Assembly (NCBI RefSeq): GCF_033193315.1
Contig: NZ_CP136187.1
Location: 3,913,501 to 3,977,500 of the forward strand
Origin: Agathobaculum sp. NTUH-O15-33
Lineage (GTDB): Bacteria > Bacillota > Clostridia > Oscillospirales > Butyricicoccaceae
Length of the DNA stretch: 64,000 nt
Direction: 5' to 3'
This document shows, piece by piece, positions 1-10,650 of this stretch. The position numbers and the translations under genes were made by a program. The notes beneath the pieces are model-generated. The model was not told the DNA's origin, made no database searches, and was given only the letters and a program-made list of their open reading frames with translations. Positions within the stretch are counted from its first letter, which is position 1; each line of letters starts with the position of its first letter.

Positions 1-835
1 TATCGCGCAAGCCGGCGGTATCGGTCACACGCAGCAAAAGCTGGCCAACCTTGACATTTTCCTCAATCAGGTCGCGCGTCGTACCCGGGATAGGGGTGAC
101 GATCGCGCGCTCCCGTCCGAGCAGGGCGTTCAAAAGCGTGCTTTTTCCCGCGTTCGGGCGGCCGAGTATGACACAGGGCACGCCTTCGCGCAAAATACGG
201 CCGCGTTCATAGCTTTCAGCCATACGGTACAGGCGGCTGGTCACACGGTGCAGCAGCGCGGCTGCTTCGTCAAACAGCAGGGGATCAATCTCTTCATCCG
301 GAAAATCGACCACCGCATGGAAATGCGCGATCATGCCGATCAGCTCCTCGCGCATTTCATGCACGGGGGAGCCGACCGCGCCCATCACCTGCGCCGCGGC
401 ATTTTGCGCGGCTTCCGCCGTGCGGGCCGTGATCAAATCGTGCACAGCCTCCGCGCCGGATAGATCCATTTTACCGTTCAAAAAAGCGCGGCGGGTAAAT
501 TCCCCTGCTTCCGCCTGACGCACCCCCTGCTGAAACAGCGCTTCAAGCGCGAGACGCAGCACCGCGGTCGAGCCGTGGCACTGTAATTCCGCCATCGGCT
601 CGCCGGTATAGGTGTGGGGCATGTGCATCGCCACCGCGTAGCAGCAGTCGATCACCGCGCCCTTCTGGTCGCGCAGAACGCCGTAGACAAGCTTTTGTGC
701 GGGCGCATCCGTCAGCGGCGCGCCGTTTTTTGCTTCAAAAACAGCGCTTACCGCTTCTATCGCCCGTTCGCCCGATACCCGGATCAGTCCGATCGGTCCG
801 CCGGCCGAAGAAATGGCGGCAATGGTATCGTTCAT
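1..835 (-). CDS. mnmE: tRNA uridine-5-carboxymethylaminomethyl modification GTPase MnmE (3' part outside window)
   Basis: Only the first 278 codons are in the window; the gene runs off the left edge. The start is MNDTIAAISS at 835. The N-terminal folate-binding region (about residues 1-120) is followed by helical sequence and the inserted G domain, with the P-loop GRPNAGKST near residue 226, then TPIPGTTRD (G2) and DTAG (G3). In the known family MnmE works with MnmG to modify U34 of certain tRNAs. The C-terminal CxGK motif lies outside the window. It follows jag closely (19 bp), as in the usual rpmH-rnpA-yidD-yidC-jag-mnmE operon. Confidence 0.96.
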   Translation of the reverse strand, partial: MNDTIAAISSAGGPIGLIRVSGERAIEAVSAVFEAKNGAPLTDAPAQKLVYGVLRDQKGAVIDCCYAVAMHMPHTYTGEPMAELQCHGSTAVLRLALEALFQQGVRQAEAGEFTRRAFLNGKMDLSGAEAVHDLITARTAEAAQNAAAQVMGAVGSPVHEMREELIGMIAHFHAVVDFPDEEIDPLLFDEAAALLHRVTSRLYRMAESYERGRILREGVPCVILGRPNAGKSTLLNALLGRERAIVTPIPGTTRDLIEENVKVGQLLLRVTDTAGLRD

Positions 836-854
836 GTTTGCCCTCCCAGCCCGA

Positions 855-1847
855 TCAATGGTGGGAGCGGTAACCGTTTTCGGGCGCGATCACAACGCGG
901 CGGCCAGGTTCGGTGCCGGTCGAATAGGTCGTCACGCCGTTAAAATCCTGCAAAGCGGCATGGATAATGCGGCGCTCATAGGGGTTCATCGGTTCCAGCG
1001 TCATCGAACGGTGGGATTTTACCACCTTCATGGCCATTTTGCGGGCCAGCCGCTCCAGACTCTCACTGCGTTTCTCACGATAATTTTCGGTATCCACCGA
1101 CAGGCGGACATGCTCTTCAAGCGCGTTGTTCAGCACCAGAGAGCCGAGATACTGGATCGCGTCCAGCGTATCGCCGCGTCGGCCAATGACCGGGCCCATA
1201 TCCGGGCCGGCGATATTCAGGCGCAGCTGATCCGCTTCCACCTGAGGCAGTACGGTGATCTCATTTTCGATGCCCATCTTATGGAGAAGGCCGCCTACAA
1301 AATTGATCGCAAGCTCCTCTGCCTGCTTCATAGCGGCTTCGGATACCGGAATAATTTCGCGCTCCTTGGGTACGGAGGGCGTGATGGGTCGTTCGATCCG
1401 CTCGCGGCGCGGGCGGCTGCCCTCGCGGCGGGGACGGTCGGTACGGGCGGGGCGGTCGGTACGCTCCGTGCGCTCACGGCGCGGGGGACGCTCGCCGTCC
1501 AGCTTCTGGGGGACAAAATCCTTGGGCGCGGGCTTTACCAGACGGGGCGTGGTATCTTCCGTTGTGATGGAGAGCTTTTCCGTCGGCGCCGGTCTTGGCG
1601 CGGGCTTTTGCACCGGCTTTTCCGCCTTTTTCTCCACAGGAGCGGGAGCGGATTTCTGCACGGGTTCATCCGGCCCTTCATAGGAGACACGCACGCGCGC
1701 GGGCGTCGCGCCTATCCCTAAAAAGCCTCGTTTGCCGTTATCGAGCACTTCGACGGATACGTCGTCCCGGTCCATACCGAGCTGGCGCAGCGCGTTTTCA
1801 ATCGCGGCGTCGCGGTTTTCACCGGTGGCTTCCAAAACTTTCAGCAT
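855..1847 (-). CDS. jag: Jag/KhpB (EloR) RNA-binding protein
   Basis: 330 aa. The N-terminal Jag_N domain begins MLKVLEATGENRDAAIENAL and contains GFLGIG. It is followed by a low-complexity linker rich in Arg, Pro and Glu (about residues 60-175), then a KH domain with the GPVIGRRGDTLDAIQYL motif, and a C-terminal R3H domain (YREKRSESLERLA ... SMTLEPMNPYERRIIH). The family binds RNA and is linked to cell elongation and sporulation. The start lies directly beside the yidC stop, which is consistent with co-transcription and probable translational coupling. The long Arg-rich linker is typical of variable Jag linkers. Confidence 0.95.
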   Translation of the reverse strand: MLKVLEATGENRDAAIENALRQLGMDRDDVSVEVLDNGKRGFLGIGATPARVRVSYEGPDEPVQKSAPAPVEKKAEKPVQKPAPRPAPTEKLSITTEDTTPRLVKPAPKDFVPQKLDGERPPRRERTERTDRPARTDRPRREGSRPRRERIERPITPSVPKEREIIPVSEAAMKQAEELAINFVGGLLHKMGIENEITVLPQVEADQLRLNIAGPDMGPVIGRRGDTLDAIQYLGSLVLNNALEEHVRLSVDTENYREKRSESLERLARKMAMKVVKSHRSMTLEPMNPYERRIIHAALQDFNGVTTYSTGTEPGRRVVIAPENGYRSHH

Positions 1848-1848
1848 T

Positions 1849-2820
1849 TTATTTCTCCCCCTTCTTTTTCTTTGCGTTCTGTTCCGCGTTCAATTCACGC
1901 TGTTTTTCTTTCTTTTGCTGTTTTTCGCGCTCTAATTCCGCGGCGGCTTCACTTTCCTTCAGCTGCTGCTTTTTGCGGAAATGGCGGGTCAGGATGATTT
2001 CCTGCAAGCAGGTCAGCACGTTGTTCAGAATCCAGTAGATACCGATCGTGCCGGGCAGGATGAAGCCGAAGTAAACGCTCATCAGCGGCATCATCATCAT
2101 CATGGCCTTCATCGAGCCGTTCTGCTGAACGGCGGTGTTGTTGCCCTGCATCTTCTGCATGATAAAGCTGGACAGGAAAGCTGTCGCGCCCGACAGGATC
2201 GGGATGAGCCACATGATGCCGAAGTGCTTAATCGAGGGGATTTCGGCCAGATTAAGGCCTAGGAAGGTGAAATTGATCGGCACCAGCGTACCGCTTGTCC
2301 CTTCGACGATCTTCATGATATCCGCCGGGAAATTGCCGTTGGCGTCGATCAACTGGCTGAGCTTGTCGATGATCGTGATCTGGCCGTAGTAGCCGGCGGT
2401 CGCCGTGTCGATGCCGACCTTGACGGCGAGCGCGTCGATCACATCCTGACCAAAGCCGAGCATGAACTTCATCGGCTGCTGCACGGCGTAGTACAGACCC
2501 ATCATGATGGGCAGCTGGATAAACTGCGGCAGGCAGCCCGTCATCGGGTTTACGCCGTGCTTATCGTACAGCTTCTGCACTTCTTCGTTCATTTTAACGC
2601 GGTTGTTTGCGTATTTCTTCTGGATCGCCTGCATTTCGGCGTTCATCGCCGTCATAGACATCATGTTCTTTTTGCTTTTAACGCCAAGCGGGATCAGGAT
2701 CAATTTGATCAGCAGTGCAAACAGCATGACCGCAAGGCCATACGAATGCACCGCGTTGAAGATCGCCATCAGTACGATACCGAAAGGCCGTACGATAACG
2801 AGTCCGAATATATCGCCCAT
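1849..2820 (-). CDS. yidC: YidC/Oxa1-type membrane protein insertase
   Basis: 323 aa from ATG 2820, which has GGAGG five bases upstream. A longer reading from 2847 lacks such a site and its first codons fall in a small hairpin (2841-2862), so the inner start is preferred. The protein has the five-helix Oxa1 core of Gram-positive YidC1/SpoIIIJ and no large periplasmic domain: helix 1 near residues 8-30, a charged hairpin KSKKNMMSM...NRVKMNEEVQKLY, then helices around MTGCLPQFIQLPIMMGLY and YFGFILPGTIGIYWILNN. The tail is basic and coiled, rich in Lys and Glu, suiting ribosome contact. It inserts proteins into the cytoplasmic membrane with or without Sec. Confidence 0.95.
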   Translation of the reverse strand: MGDIFGLVIVRPFGIVLMAIFNAVHSYGLAVMLFALLIKLILIPLGVKSKKNMMSMTAMNAEMQAIQKKYANNRVKMNEEVQKLYDKHGVNPMTGCLPQFIQLPIMMGLYYAVQQPMKFMLGFGQDVIDALAVKVGIDTATAGYYGQITIIDKLSQLIDANGNFPADIMKIVEGTSGTLVPINFTFLGLNLAEIPSIKHFGIMWLIPILSGATAFLSSFIMQKMQGNNTAVQQNGSMKAMMMMMPLMSVYFGFILPGTIGIYWILNNVLTCLQEIILTRHFRKKQQLKESEAAAELEREKQQKKEKQRELNAEQNAKKKKGEK

Positions 2821-2866
2821 ATGTTCCTCCAAAAAGTTTTCGGTCAAAAAATCCTATGACCGTTTT

Positions 2867-3028
2867 CTCGCGCGCAGCGCGCATTAAATGTTAAATGGGA
2901 GCTTTGCTTCCATTTAACAAAAAACCGGGAGCATGTATCTCGGTTTTTTAACAAACCGGCGTAGAAGTGTGCCCAAAGGGCGCGCGCCGAAGCCGGAATT
3001 TTAAATCGAAACTGTAGTTTCGATTTAA
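2867..3028. repeat. Copy A of a dispersed modular palindromic element
   Basis: This 162-bp intergenic stretch between yidD and yidC is built from short hairpins. It starts CTCGCGCGCAGCGCGCA, then has a stem with arms TGTTAAATGG and CCATTTAACA, then the module ACCGGGAGCATGTATCTCGGTT, ACAAACCGGCGT, AAGTGTGCC, AAGGGCGCGCGC and GAAGCCGGAATT, and ends with the stem ATCGAAACTGTAGTTTCGAT. The same ordered modules recur at 13269-13484, 15723-16704 (inverted) and 36035-36178 (inverted). Copy A sits inside the rnpA-mnmE operon, so it would be transcribed. It has neither the terminal repeats nor the duplicated terminators of copies B and C. Confidence 0.75.
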
Positions 3029-3241
3029 TTATGGGACCGGGTCATACGGCTCGTGGTGACTGAACGGGTGACAGCGCATCAGCCGTTTGAACGCGAGCCA
3101 TCCTCCCTTGAGTGCGCCGTATTTTTCGATCGCTTCGACAGCGTACTGCGAGCAGGTCGGAATATAACGGCAGCAGGGGGATTTTAAAGGCGAGAGATAC
3201 CGGCGGTAAAAACGAATGGCCGCCAGCATCGCGCGCTTCAT
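3029..3241 (-). CDS. yidD: Membrane protein insertion efficiency factor YidD
   Basis: 70 aa with the family signature: [30 protein letters not shown], then [26 protein letters not shown]. Three Cys and the RCHPF motif are intact. YidD is a small peripheral membrane protein that assists YidC-dependent insertion. Its ATG overlaps the rnpA stop as ATGA (3238-3241), which indicates translational coupling. Confidence 0.95.
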   Translation of the reverse strand: MKRAMLAAIRFYRRYLSPLKSPCCRYIPTCSQYAVEAIEKYGALKGGWLAFKRLMRCHPFSHHEPYDPVP

Positions 3242-3579
3242 GATTTTGTCGCGGCGCTGTTTTGCCCAAGCGTCCGCAGCAGCGATTTTTCAATTTCGTG
3301 GTAAGTGGCGCCGACCGCGCGGCTGCGCGCGACGAGCACCAGATCAAATCCCACGCCAAACCGGTCTTCGTTCAGGCGGTATGCCTCTCGAAACAGGCGC
3401 TTTACGCGGTTTCTTCCCACCGCGCCGGCAAGCTTAACGCTTACCGTAAGCCCCAGCCGGTTATAGCCGAGATTGTTTTTGCGGCTGTACAGCACGAGAT
3501 ACCGGTCAGCCGTTTGATTCCCCCGGTGATAAAGCCGGCGGAACTCATAATTTTGTTTTAGTGAAACCGTGTGTTTCAT
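3238..3579 (-). CDS. rnpA: Ribonuclease P protein component
   Basis: 113 aa starting [20 protein letters not shown] at 3579, with GGGAG upstream. An upstream in-frame extension to 3735 has no family similarity and is rejected. The RNR signature [15 protein letters not shown] is present (about residues 54-68). The protein binds the catalytic RNase P RNA and helps mature tRNA 5' ends. The stop overlaps the yidD start. A terminator hairpin separates it from rpmH, so rnpA is reached by read-through or a promoter in the 3580-3723 gap, where no clear promoter was seen. Confidence 0.95.
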   Translation of the reverse strand: MKHTVSLKQNYEFRRLYHRGNQTADRYLVLYSRKNNLGYNRLGLTVSVKLAGAVGRNRVKRLFREAYRLNEDRFGVGFDLVLVARSRAVGATYHEIEKSLLRTLGQNSAATKS

Positions 3580-3723
3580 AATGTTACTCCCCGTTTTTCC
3601 GGTGCCCCCAAAAAAACGAAATCGCTTTGCATCTAGTCGATCTGCAAAGATAGCCGGGTCTTTTTCTGCTCCGCGGCGGCCCGGCCCAAAACCTTTTTTA
3701 CCGCGCCCTATAAACGGGAAAAA

Positions 3724-3753
3724 ACGGGCCCGCATTTTTCAAAACGGGCCCGT
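3724..3753 (-). terminator. Intrinsic terminator after rpmH
   Basis: Arms ACGGGCCCG (3724-3732) and CGGGCCCGT (3745-3753) form a 9-bp stem. On the minus strand the stem is followed by TTTTTT. It lies 17 bp past the rpmH stop and probably sets the ratio of rpmH to downstream rnpA mRNA. Confidence 0.8.
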
Positions 3754-3769
3754 TCTTTGAGGTTTCAAA

Positions 3770-3904
3770 TTAGTGGGTCAAACGTGCGCGACCCTTGGCG
3801 CGGCGGCGGGCCAGAACCTTGCGGCCGTTCGACGTGCGCATACGCTTGCGAAAGCCGTGCTCCTTGGAACGCTGACGCTTCTTGGGCTGGTATGTTCTCT
3901 TCAT
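3770..3904 (-). CDS. rpmH: 50S ribosomal protein L34
   Basis: 44 aa beginning [20 protein letters not shown] and ending in an [12 protein letters not shown] tail; this is the full family length. A ribosome binding site AGGAGG lies upstream on the minus strand. It is a component of the large ribosomal subunit. It is the first gene of the leftward operon beside dnaA, the classic Firmicutes arrangement. Confidence 0.97.
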   Translation of the reverse strand: MKRTYQPKKRQRSKEHGFRKRMRTSNGRKVLARRRAKGRARLTH

Positions 3905-4009
3905 TTCGTGCACCTCCTGTTTTTCAAATTTACGGATGGGCACCGGCATAAGTCCGGTACAAATGCGGGCGCATGCCGCTGCCTTTCCGTATACGTTGAT
4001 ACAATGATT

Positions 4010-4038
4010 ATTATCTTATAAAAAGCTCAAAATGTCAA
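4010..4038 (-). promoter_or_regulatory. rpmH promoter
   Basis: On the minus strand TTGACA (4033-4038) is separated by 17 bp from GATAAT (4010-4015). It sits about 105 bp upstream of rpmH. Confidence 0.8.
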
Positions 4039-4150
4039 GGTTTTTTTCTTTTTTCAACATCTTGGGGCCTATCTGAATTCAACCACCATTTCTTGCGTTT
4101 TATATGCCGTCCGATTGCCCTCCCACCTTGTTCCATACCGGTATTTTTCA

Positions 4151-4179
4151 TTGAAACACGTCATATTTTGTGCTAAAAT
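4151..4179 (+). promoter_or_regulatory. dnaA promoter
   Basis: TTGAAA (4151-4156), a 17-bp spacer and TAAAAT (4174-4179), about 40 bp before the dnaA start. The rpmH-dnaA gap (3905-4218) holds two divergent promoters and no perfect DnaA box that I could see. Confidence 0.75.
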
Positions 4180-4218
4180 AGATTTATCTATTTGAAAACG
4201 GAATTTAGGAGGCATTTC

Positions 4219-5499
4219 ATGGCCAATAACATATTGGAAATGGCGCTCACATTGCTTGAGCGCGATTTTCCTCCCTCCAGCCTTTCCGCTTGGTTCGACG
4301 ACGTCACCGTCGTTTCCTTTGCGGAGGGCCATTTAATTCTGCACTCACCCGTGCAGTTTAAACAGGAATTTATCGAACAGAAATTTACCGAGCCGTTGCA
4401 AAACGCCATGCAGGAGCTGACGGGCGATCCGGTATCCGTACAGATTGTCACGGGCGAATACAGCGCCCCTTCGGCCACCGCCTCTCCCTATGACGATTAC
4501 ACGTTCGAGCGCTTCATCGTCGGTTCCAGCAATAAATTCGCGCACGCCGCCGCGATCGCGGTATCCAAAAGCCCGGCTGAAATCTACAATCCGCTGTTTA
4601 TCTACGGCCAATCCGGTCTTGGCAAAACGCACCTGATGTATGCGATTGCGGGCGCGATCCGTATCAGCCATCCGAATTACCGCATCATCTACGTCAAGGG
4701 CGAGGATTTCACCAATGAAGTCATCACCGCCATCCAACAGGGCAACATGCAGAATTTCCGCGCCAAGTACCGCATGGCCGATCTGCTCCTGATCGACGAT
4801 ATCCAGTTTATCGCGGGCAAGGAACGCACGCAGGAAGAATTTTTCCATACCTTCAACGCCCTGTACGAAGCCCAGCGCCAGATCGTGCTGACGAGCGACC
4901 GTCCCCCGAAGGAGATCAACACGCTGGAGGACCGCCTCAAGACCCGTTTTGAATGGGGCCTGATCGCGGACATTCAGCCGCCCGATTTTGAGACCCGCGT
5001 CGCTATCATCCGCGCCAAGGCTGAAAAAATGACCATTGCCCTGCCGGACGAGGTATCCACCTATATCGCGCAGAACATTCAGGCCAACATCCGCCAGCTC
5101 GAAGGCGCGGTGAAAAAGATCAAGGCCATGAAGGAGCTTATGGGAGAGACCATCGACGTGGAGCTTGCCCAGCGCGCGATCGAAGCGGTCAAAACCGAAA
5201 ACCCGGGTCTCAACCCGACGCCCGAACGCATCATGGAAGCGGTCGCGAACTATTTCTACATCCCGGTCGGCCAGCTGCTCTCGCACAACCGCTCCAAGGA
5301 CGTGGCCTATTCCAGACAGATGGCCATGTACCTGATTCGTCAGGAACTGGAATATTCCTTCCCCGATATCGCCAAAATATTCAACCGCGACCATACCACC
5401 GTCATGCACGCGTGCAACAAAATCGATGTGGAACGCCGCCAGTCCGGCGAGACCGAGGAAGTCATCAAAAAGCTGCATAACAACATCCGGGGCGAGTGA
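4219..5499 (+). CDS. dnaA: Chromosomal replication initiator DnaA
   Basis: 426 aa from ATG 4219, which has AGGAGG eight bases upstream; an earlier ATG at 4192 lacks a site. N-terminal domain I (MANNILEMALTLLERDFPPS) is followed by a short linker. The AAA+ domain has Walker A GQSGLGKTHLMYA and Walker B LLLIDDIQF, with the arginine-finger region EDRLKTRFEWGL. The C-terminal DNA-binding domain carries the signature YSRQMAMYLIRQEL...FNRDHTTVMHACNKI. It melts oriC after binding DnaA boxes such as those just downstream, and starts the rightward dnaA-dnaN-recF cluster. Confidence 0.98.
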   Translation: MANNILEMALTLLERDFPPSSLSAWFDDVTVVSFAEGHLILHSPVQFKQEFIEQKFTEPLQNAMQELTGDPVSVQIVTGEYSAPSATASPYDDYTFERFIVGSSNKFAHAAAIAVSKSPAEIYNPLFIYGQSGLGKTHLMYAIAGAIRISHPNYRIIYVKGEDFTNEVITAIQQGNMQNFRAKYRMADLLLIDDIQFIAGKERTQEEFFHTFNALYEAQRQIVLTSDRPPKEINTLEDRLKTRFEWGLIADIQPPDFETRVAIIRAKAEKMTIALPDEVSTYIAQNIQANIRQLEGAVKKIKAMKELMGETIDVELAQRAIEAVKTENPGLNPTPERIMEAVANYFYIPVGQLLSHNRSKDVAYSRQMAMYLIRQELEYSFPDIAKIFNRDHTTVMHACNKIDVERRQSGETEEVIKKLHNNIRGE

Positions 5500-5728
5500 A
5501 AATTTATCCACAATCCCCCTGTGTATTCCACAGCGGCTCCGCTGTGGACAAACTTTTGCCGGAAATACGCTGTGGAAATGATCCAAACCATGCACAAACT
5601 TTTCGCCATGCCATTTCCCCAGTAAAATCGACGGCAAAAATACTTATCCACATGATACACAGCCCTACTACTACGATAAATACCTATCTATTTCTTTTTA
5701 CTCAAAAAGCGCAGAAAGAGGAGAAACC
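5500..5728. other. Probable oriC (dnaA-dnaN intergenic region)
   Basis: Two perfect DnaA boxes TTATCCACA lie at 5504-5512 and 5644-5652. Between them are near-matches, for example the inverse of TTGTCCACA around 5543-5551, and short palindromic pieces such as CCACAGCGGCTCCGCTGTGG. An AT-rich stretch (about 5685-5705) follows the second box and could be the unwinding element. The dnaA-dnaN gap is a common position for oriC in Firmicutes. Confidence 0.8.
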
Positions 5729-6838
5729 ATGAAATTTTCCTGTGAAAAAGAAACGCTGCTCGGTTTGCTCGGCACCGCATCCCGCGCAGTAACCGGAAAA
5801 AGCGCCATGCCGCTGCTTGAAGGATTGCTGATCGAAGCGGAAAATGGCGAGCTCACCATTACCGGCTACGACCTTTCCATGGGCATACGAACCACGGCGG
5901 AAGCCGATATTGTGGAACCCGGCCGCATTGTACTGAATGCAAGACTGTTTTTCGATATCGTCCGCAAGCTGCCGACCGACGCGGTCTATCTCGAAACCGA
6001 CGACAAGCTGCTCACCACAATCAAGTGCGGCCGTTCGGTATTCAACCTGATCGCGACCGAAGCGGACGAATACCCCGCGTTGGCCGAAGTTTCAAACGAC
6101 ACCGGCTTTACCCTGCCGCAGGCGATCCTCAAGAGCATGATCGCGCAAACGATCTTTTCCGTTTCCGATAACGAATCCAAACCGATCCACACCGGCTGCC
6201 TGTTTGAACTCGAACCCGGCCAACTAAACGTGGTCGCCGTGGACGGCTATCGGCTCTCCGTGCGGCGCGAGCGCATCGATAGTATTTCCGGGGCCATGAA
6301 ATTCGTGGTGCCGGGCGCCTCGCTGCGCGAGATCGAACGCATTTTGACCGAGGAGGACGGCACGGTCGACATTTTCCCCGATCGCAAGAACATTTTGTTC
6401 CGCATTGGCTCCACCACGCTGATTACCCGCCTGATCGACGGCGAATTTCTCAATTACCGCGCGGCCATCCCCGCGGAATTTGAGCATAACGTGACCGTGG
6501 ACCGGCACGAGCTGATCACCTGTATCGAACGCGTTTCTCTGATCGTTTCCGAAAAGCTGAAAAACCCTGTCCGCTTCCACTTTGACGGCAGCTTTGTGCA
6601 GCTTTCCTGCATCACCGCGATTGGCAAGAGCTATGACGAATGCGCAATAGACGGCGAGGTAAGCGATCTGGAGATCGGTTTCAATAACCGCTACATGCTC
6701 GAAGCGCTGCGCGCAGCGGGCGAGGATACCGTGCGCCTGTCGCTCAAAGGCTCGCTCAATCCGGTGGTTGTGACGCCGCTGGAAGGCGACGCTTACACCT
6801 ATCTGGTCCTTCCGGTGAGGCTGAAAGCCAATGATTGA
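5729..6838 (+). CDS. dnaN: DNA polymerase III beta subunit (sliding clamp)
   Basis: 369 aa, a typical length, with three clamp domains. It starts MKFSCEKETLLGLLGTASRAV after AGAGGAGAAACC and ends YLVLPVRLKAND, the conserved clamp C-terminus. It encircles DNA as a dimer and tethers polymerase III. The last 8 bases overlap the start of the next gene (6831), so rlbA is translationally coupled. Confidence 0.98.
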   Translation: MKFSCEKETLLGLLGTASRAVTGKSAMPLLEGLLIEAENGELTITGYDLSMGIRTTAEADIVEPGRIVLNARLFFDIVRKLPTDAVYLETDDKLLTTIKCGRSVFNLIATEADEYPALAEVSNDTGFTLPQAILKSMIAQTIFSVSDNESKPIHTGCLFELEPGQLNVVAVDGYRLSVRRERIDSISGAMKFVVPGASLREIERILTEEDGTVDIFPDRKNILFRIGSTTLITRLIDGEFLNYRAAIPAEFEHNVTVDRHELITCIERVSLIVSEKLKNPVRFHFDGSFVQLSCITAIGKSYDECAIDGEVSDLEIGFNNRYMLEALRAAGEDTVRLSLKGSLNPVVVTPLEGDAYTYLVLPVRLKAND

Positions 6839-7046
6839 ACTGGAGATCCGTGAAGAGTATATTAAGCTCGATTCGTTTCTAAAGCTGGCAAACCTTGTTT
6901 CCTCCGGCGGCGAAGCAAAGATCCGCATCGCCGAAGGCGAGGTGCTGGTCAACGGAACACCCTGCCTACAGCGCGGGAAAAAGCTGCGTCCGGGCGATAC
7001 GGTATGCATGGACGGTCAGGAAGCCCGTGTGAAAGAGAAAATATGA
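6831..7046 (+). CDS. rlbA: S4-domain RNA-binding protein YaaA/RlbA
   Basis: 71 aa, almost entirely one S4 domain: IKLDSFLKLANLVSSGGEAK ... EVLVNGTPCLQRGKKLRPGDTV. Its position between dnaN and recF is the conserved Firmicutes one, where the protein is called YaaA or RlbA and is associated with ribosomal RNA/ribosome maturation. It overlaps dnaN upstream, and its stop overlaps the recF start as ATGA. Confidence 0.9.
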   Translation: MIELEIREEYIKLDSFLKLANLVSSGGEAKIRIAEGEVLVNGTPCLQRGKKLRPGDTVCMDGQEARVKEKI

Positions 7047-8143
7047 AGCTGATTACGCTGAATTTGCAAAATTTTCGCAATTATACCGAAGAAAAGTTTG
7101 TTTTCGATCCGTCGGTCAATCTGATTTGCGGCGAAAACGGACAGGGAAAGACCAACCTTCTCGAAGCGGTGGCCGCCCTTTCCACGATGCGCCTGTTCCG
7201 TACGGCGCAAAAGCGGGAAGGGCTGCGCTTTGACGCGGATTTCGCCAAAATATTGGCCGAAGTAGAGGCGCAGCACCGTGATTTTTCGCTCGATCTGCGC
7301 TTTTCCCGCGTAAAACCGATGGAGATCTACAAAAACGGCGTGCGTCAAAAGCGGCAGTCCGATGTGCAAGGACTTTTTAAAACTGTTTTATTCTGCCCGG
7401 AGGATCTTTCTTTGGTACGGCAGGGCGCGGCGGCGCGGCGGCGTTTTTTAGATACCGCGCTTTGCCAGCTTCGGCCTAATTACGCGCGCTGTCTGGAAGA
7501 ATACCACCGCCTGCACGAACATAAAATACGTATTCTGCGGGATAGCGAGCAAAATCCCTCCCTCCTCTCACTGTGGGAGGATTTTTCGCTTCGTATGGCC
7601 AAATTCGGCGCGCATATCATCCGTTACCGCGCCTATTATTGCAAGAAATTGCTCGCCGCTTCGGCCGAGCTGCACCGGGCGATTGCGCCGCAGGAGGAGC
7701 TATCCGGTGAATATCAGACCGTTAAGACCGTGACCGATCCGTTTGCCACGGCCTCTGTCATCGAGCAGCAGCTGATCGAGCATGTGTTATCCCATAAAAC
7801 GGCGGAAATCAAGGCGAGAAGCTGTCTTTCCGGACCCCATAAGGACGATCTGGTCATGCTTCTGAACGGCCGCAGCGCGTCGGCTTACGGCTCGCAGGGG
7901 CAGGTGCGTACCTGCACGCTGTCGCTCAAGCTGGCCGAGCGTGAATTATTCAACGGAGAGGACGGGGAATACCCGGTTTTGCTGCTGGACGACGTGCTTT
8001 CCGAGCTGGACCGTCGCCGGCAGGACTTTGTTTTGAACCATATTTCCGGCGGTCAGGTGCTGATCACCTGCTGTGAGGACGGAATATCTGAAAAACTGCA
8101 CGCCGGCGCAGTATTTCCCATAGAAAACGGCAAAATTATTTAA
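7043..8143 (+). CDS. recF: DNA replication and repair protein RecF
   Basis: 366 aa from ATG 7043 (MKLITLNLQNFRNY), which overlaps the rlbA stop. It has Walker A CGENGQGKTNLLEAV, the ABC-type signature LSGPHKDDL, and Walker B YPVLLLDDVLSELD with the D-loop. It is an SMC-like ATPase that loads RecA at gaps with RecO and RecR. Last gene of the dnaN-rlbA-recF unit; a new promoter follows. Confidence 0.97.
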   Translation: MKLITLNLQNFRNYTEEKFVFDPSVNLICGENGQGKTNLLEAVAALSTMRLFRTAQKREGLRFDADFAKILAEVEAQHRDFSLDLRFSRVKPMEIYKNGVRQKRQSDVQGLFKTVLFCPEDLSLVRQGAAARRRFLDTALCQLRPNYARCLEEYHRLHEHKIRILRDSEQNPSLLSLWEDFSLRMAKFGAHIIRYRAYYCKKLLAASAELHRAIAPQEELSGEYQTVKTVTDPFATASVIEQQLIEHVLSHKTAEIKARSCLSGPHKDDLVMLLNGRSASAYGSQGQVRTCTLSLKLAERELFNGEDGEYPVLLLDDVLSELDRRRQDFVLNHISGGQVLITCCEDGISEKLHAGAVFPIENGKII

Positions 8144-8181
8144 GTTTATCCCAGTTTTTTATACACAAGCTGGGGAAAAAG

Positions 8182-8190
8182 TGGTATAAT
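8182..8190 (+). promoter_or_regulatory. Extended -10 promoter before remB-gyrB
   Basis: TGGTATAAT (TGn plus TATAAT at 8185-8190) just after recF. No good -35 is seen at 17 bp, as is usual for extended -10 promoters. It would transcribe the inverted repeat at 8197-8317 as a leader and then remB, perhaps gyrB. Confidence 0.6.
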
Positions 8191-8196
8191 AAGATT

Positions 8197-8317
8197 AATT
8201 AGAAATTAGGAGTTAGGAATTAGGAGCTGAAGGAAACGCACGGGAGCGCATTTTTAAATTGCCGCTCAGCGGCATACATTATTTTAACTCCTACTTCCTA
8301 ACTTCTAACTCCTAATT
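8197..8317. repeat. Long imperfect inverted repeat between recF and remB
   Basis: A 32-bp left arm (8197-8228), built from ATTAGGAGTTAGGA-like units, is complementary to a 32-bp right arm (8286-8317) at 27 of 32 positions, with a 57-bp centre that contains a small hairpin (GCCGCTCAGCGGC). The arms are themselves made of short degenerate TTAGGA repeats. It lies between the promoter and the remB start, so it would fold in the 5' leader. Confidence 0.75.
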
Positions 8318-8337
8318 AAAAAATCGGAGATTTTTTA

Positions 8338-8598
8338 ATGTATTTGCATTTGGGTCAGGATTATGTAGTGCCGCTCCGGCAGGTTACCTGTGTGTTCGAT
8401 ATGGACACCGCGACCGCGTCAAAATGGACGCAGAAGCTGGTACGCCGCCTGCAGGAAGAAGGGCGCATCATCGAGCTGTACGAGGATCTGCCCCGTGCGG
8501 CCGTTTTGTGTGTGGGAGAGCTTGGCGAGTATCTGTACCTGACCGAGCTTTCTTCGCGCGCCCTGCAACGAAGAGTAGAAAAAAGATTTGCGATCTAA
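8338..8598 (+). CDS. remB: Extracellular matrix regulator RemB/DUF370 family
   Basis: 86 aa. MYLHLGQDYVVPLRQVTCVFDMD is followed by a helical charged segment and ends EYLYLTELSSRALQRRVEKRF. The recF-remB-gyrB position matches the YaaB/RemB gene of Bacillus. RemA/RemB proteins are DNA-binding regulators of biofilm and osmotic genes in Bacillus; the role here is by analogy only. Confidence 0.85.
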   Translation: MYLHLGQDYVVPLRQVTCVFDMDTATASKWTQKLVRRLQEEGRIIELYEDLPRAAVLCVGELGEYLYLTELSSRALQRRVEKRFAI

Positions 8599-10587
<1,989 letters not shown>

Positions 10588-10650
10588 TATCCGGTTTGTC
10601 TGTTATATGGGGTTTCTATATAAGTACAGCCAACTTTTTGGAGGCATAGA

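Noticed and set aside
3580..3735. N-terminal extension of rnpA
   Set aside because: Not like RnpA and crosses the rpmH terminator; the ATG at 3579 has the right start sequence and a ribosome binding site.
4345..5637. 430-codon open frame antisense to dnaA
   Set aside because: Shadow of dnaA codon usage in a GC-rich gene; His/Phe/Asp-rich with no family similarity and no ribosome binding site.
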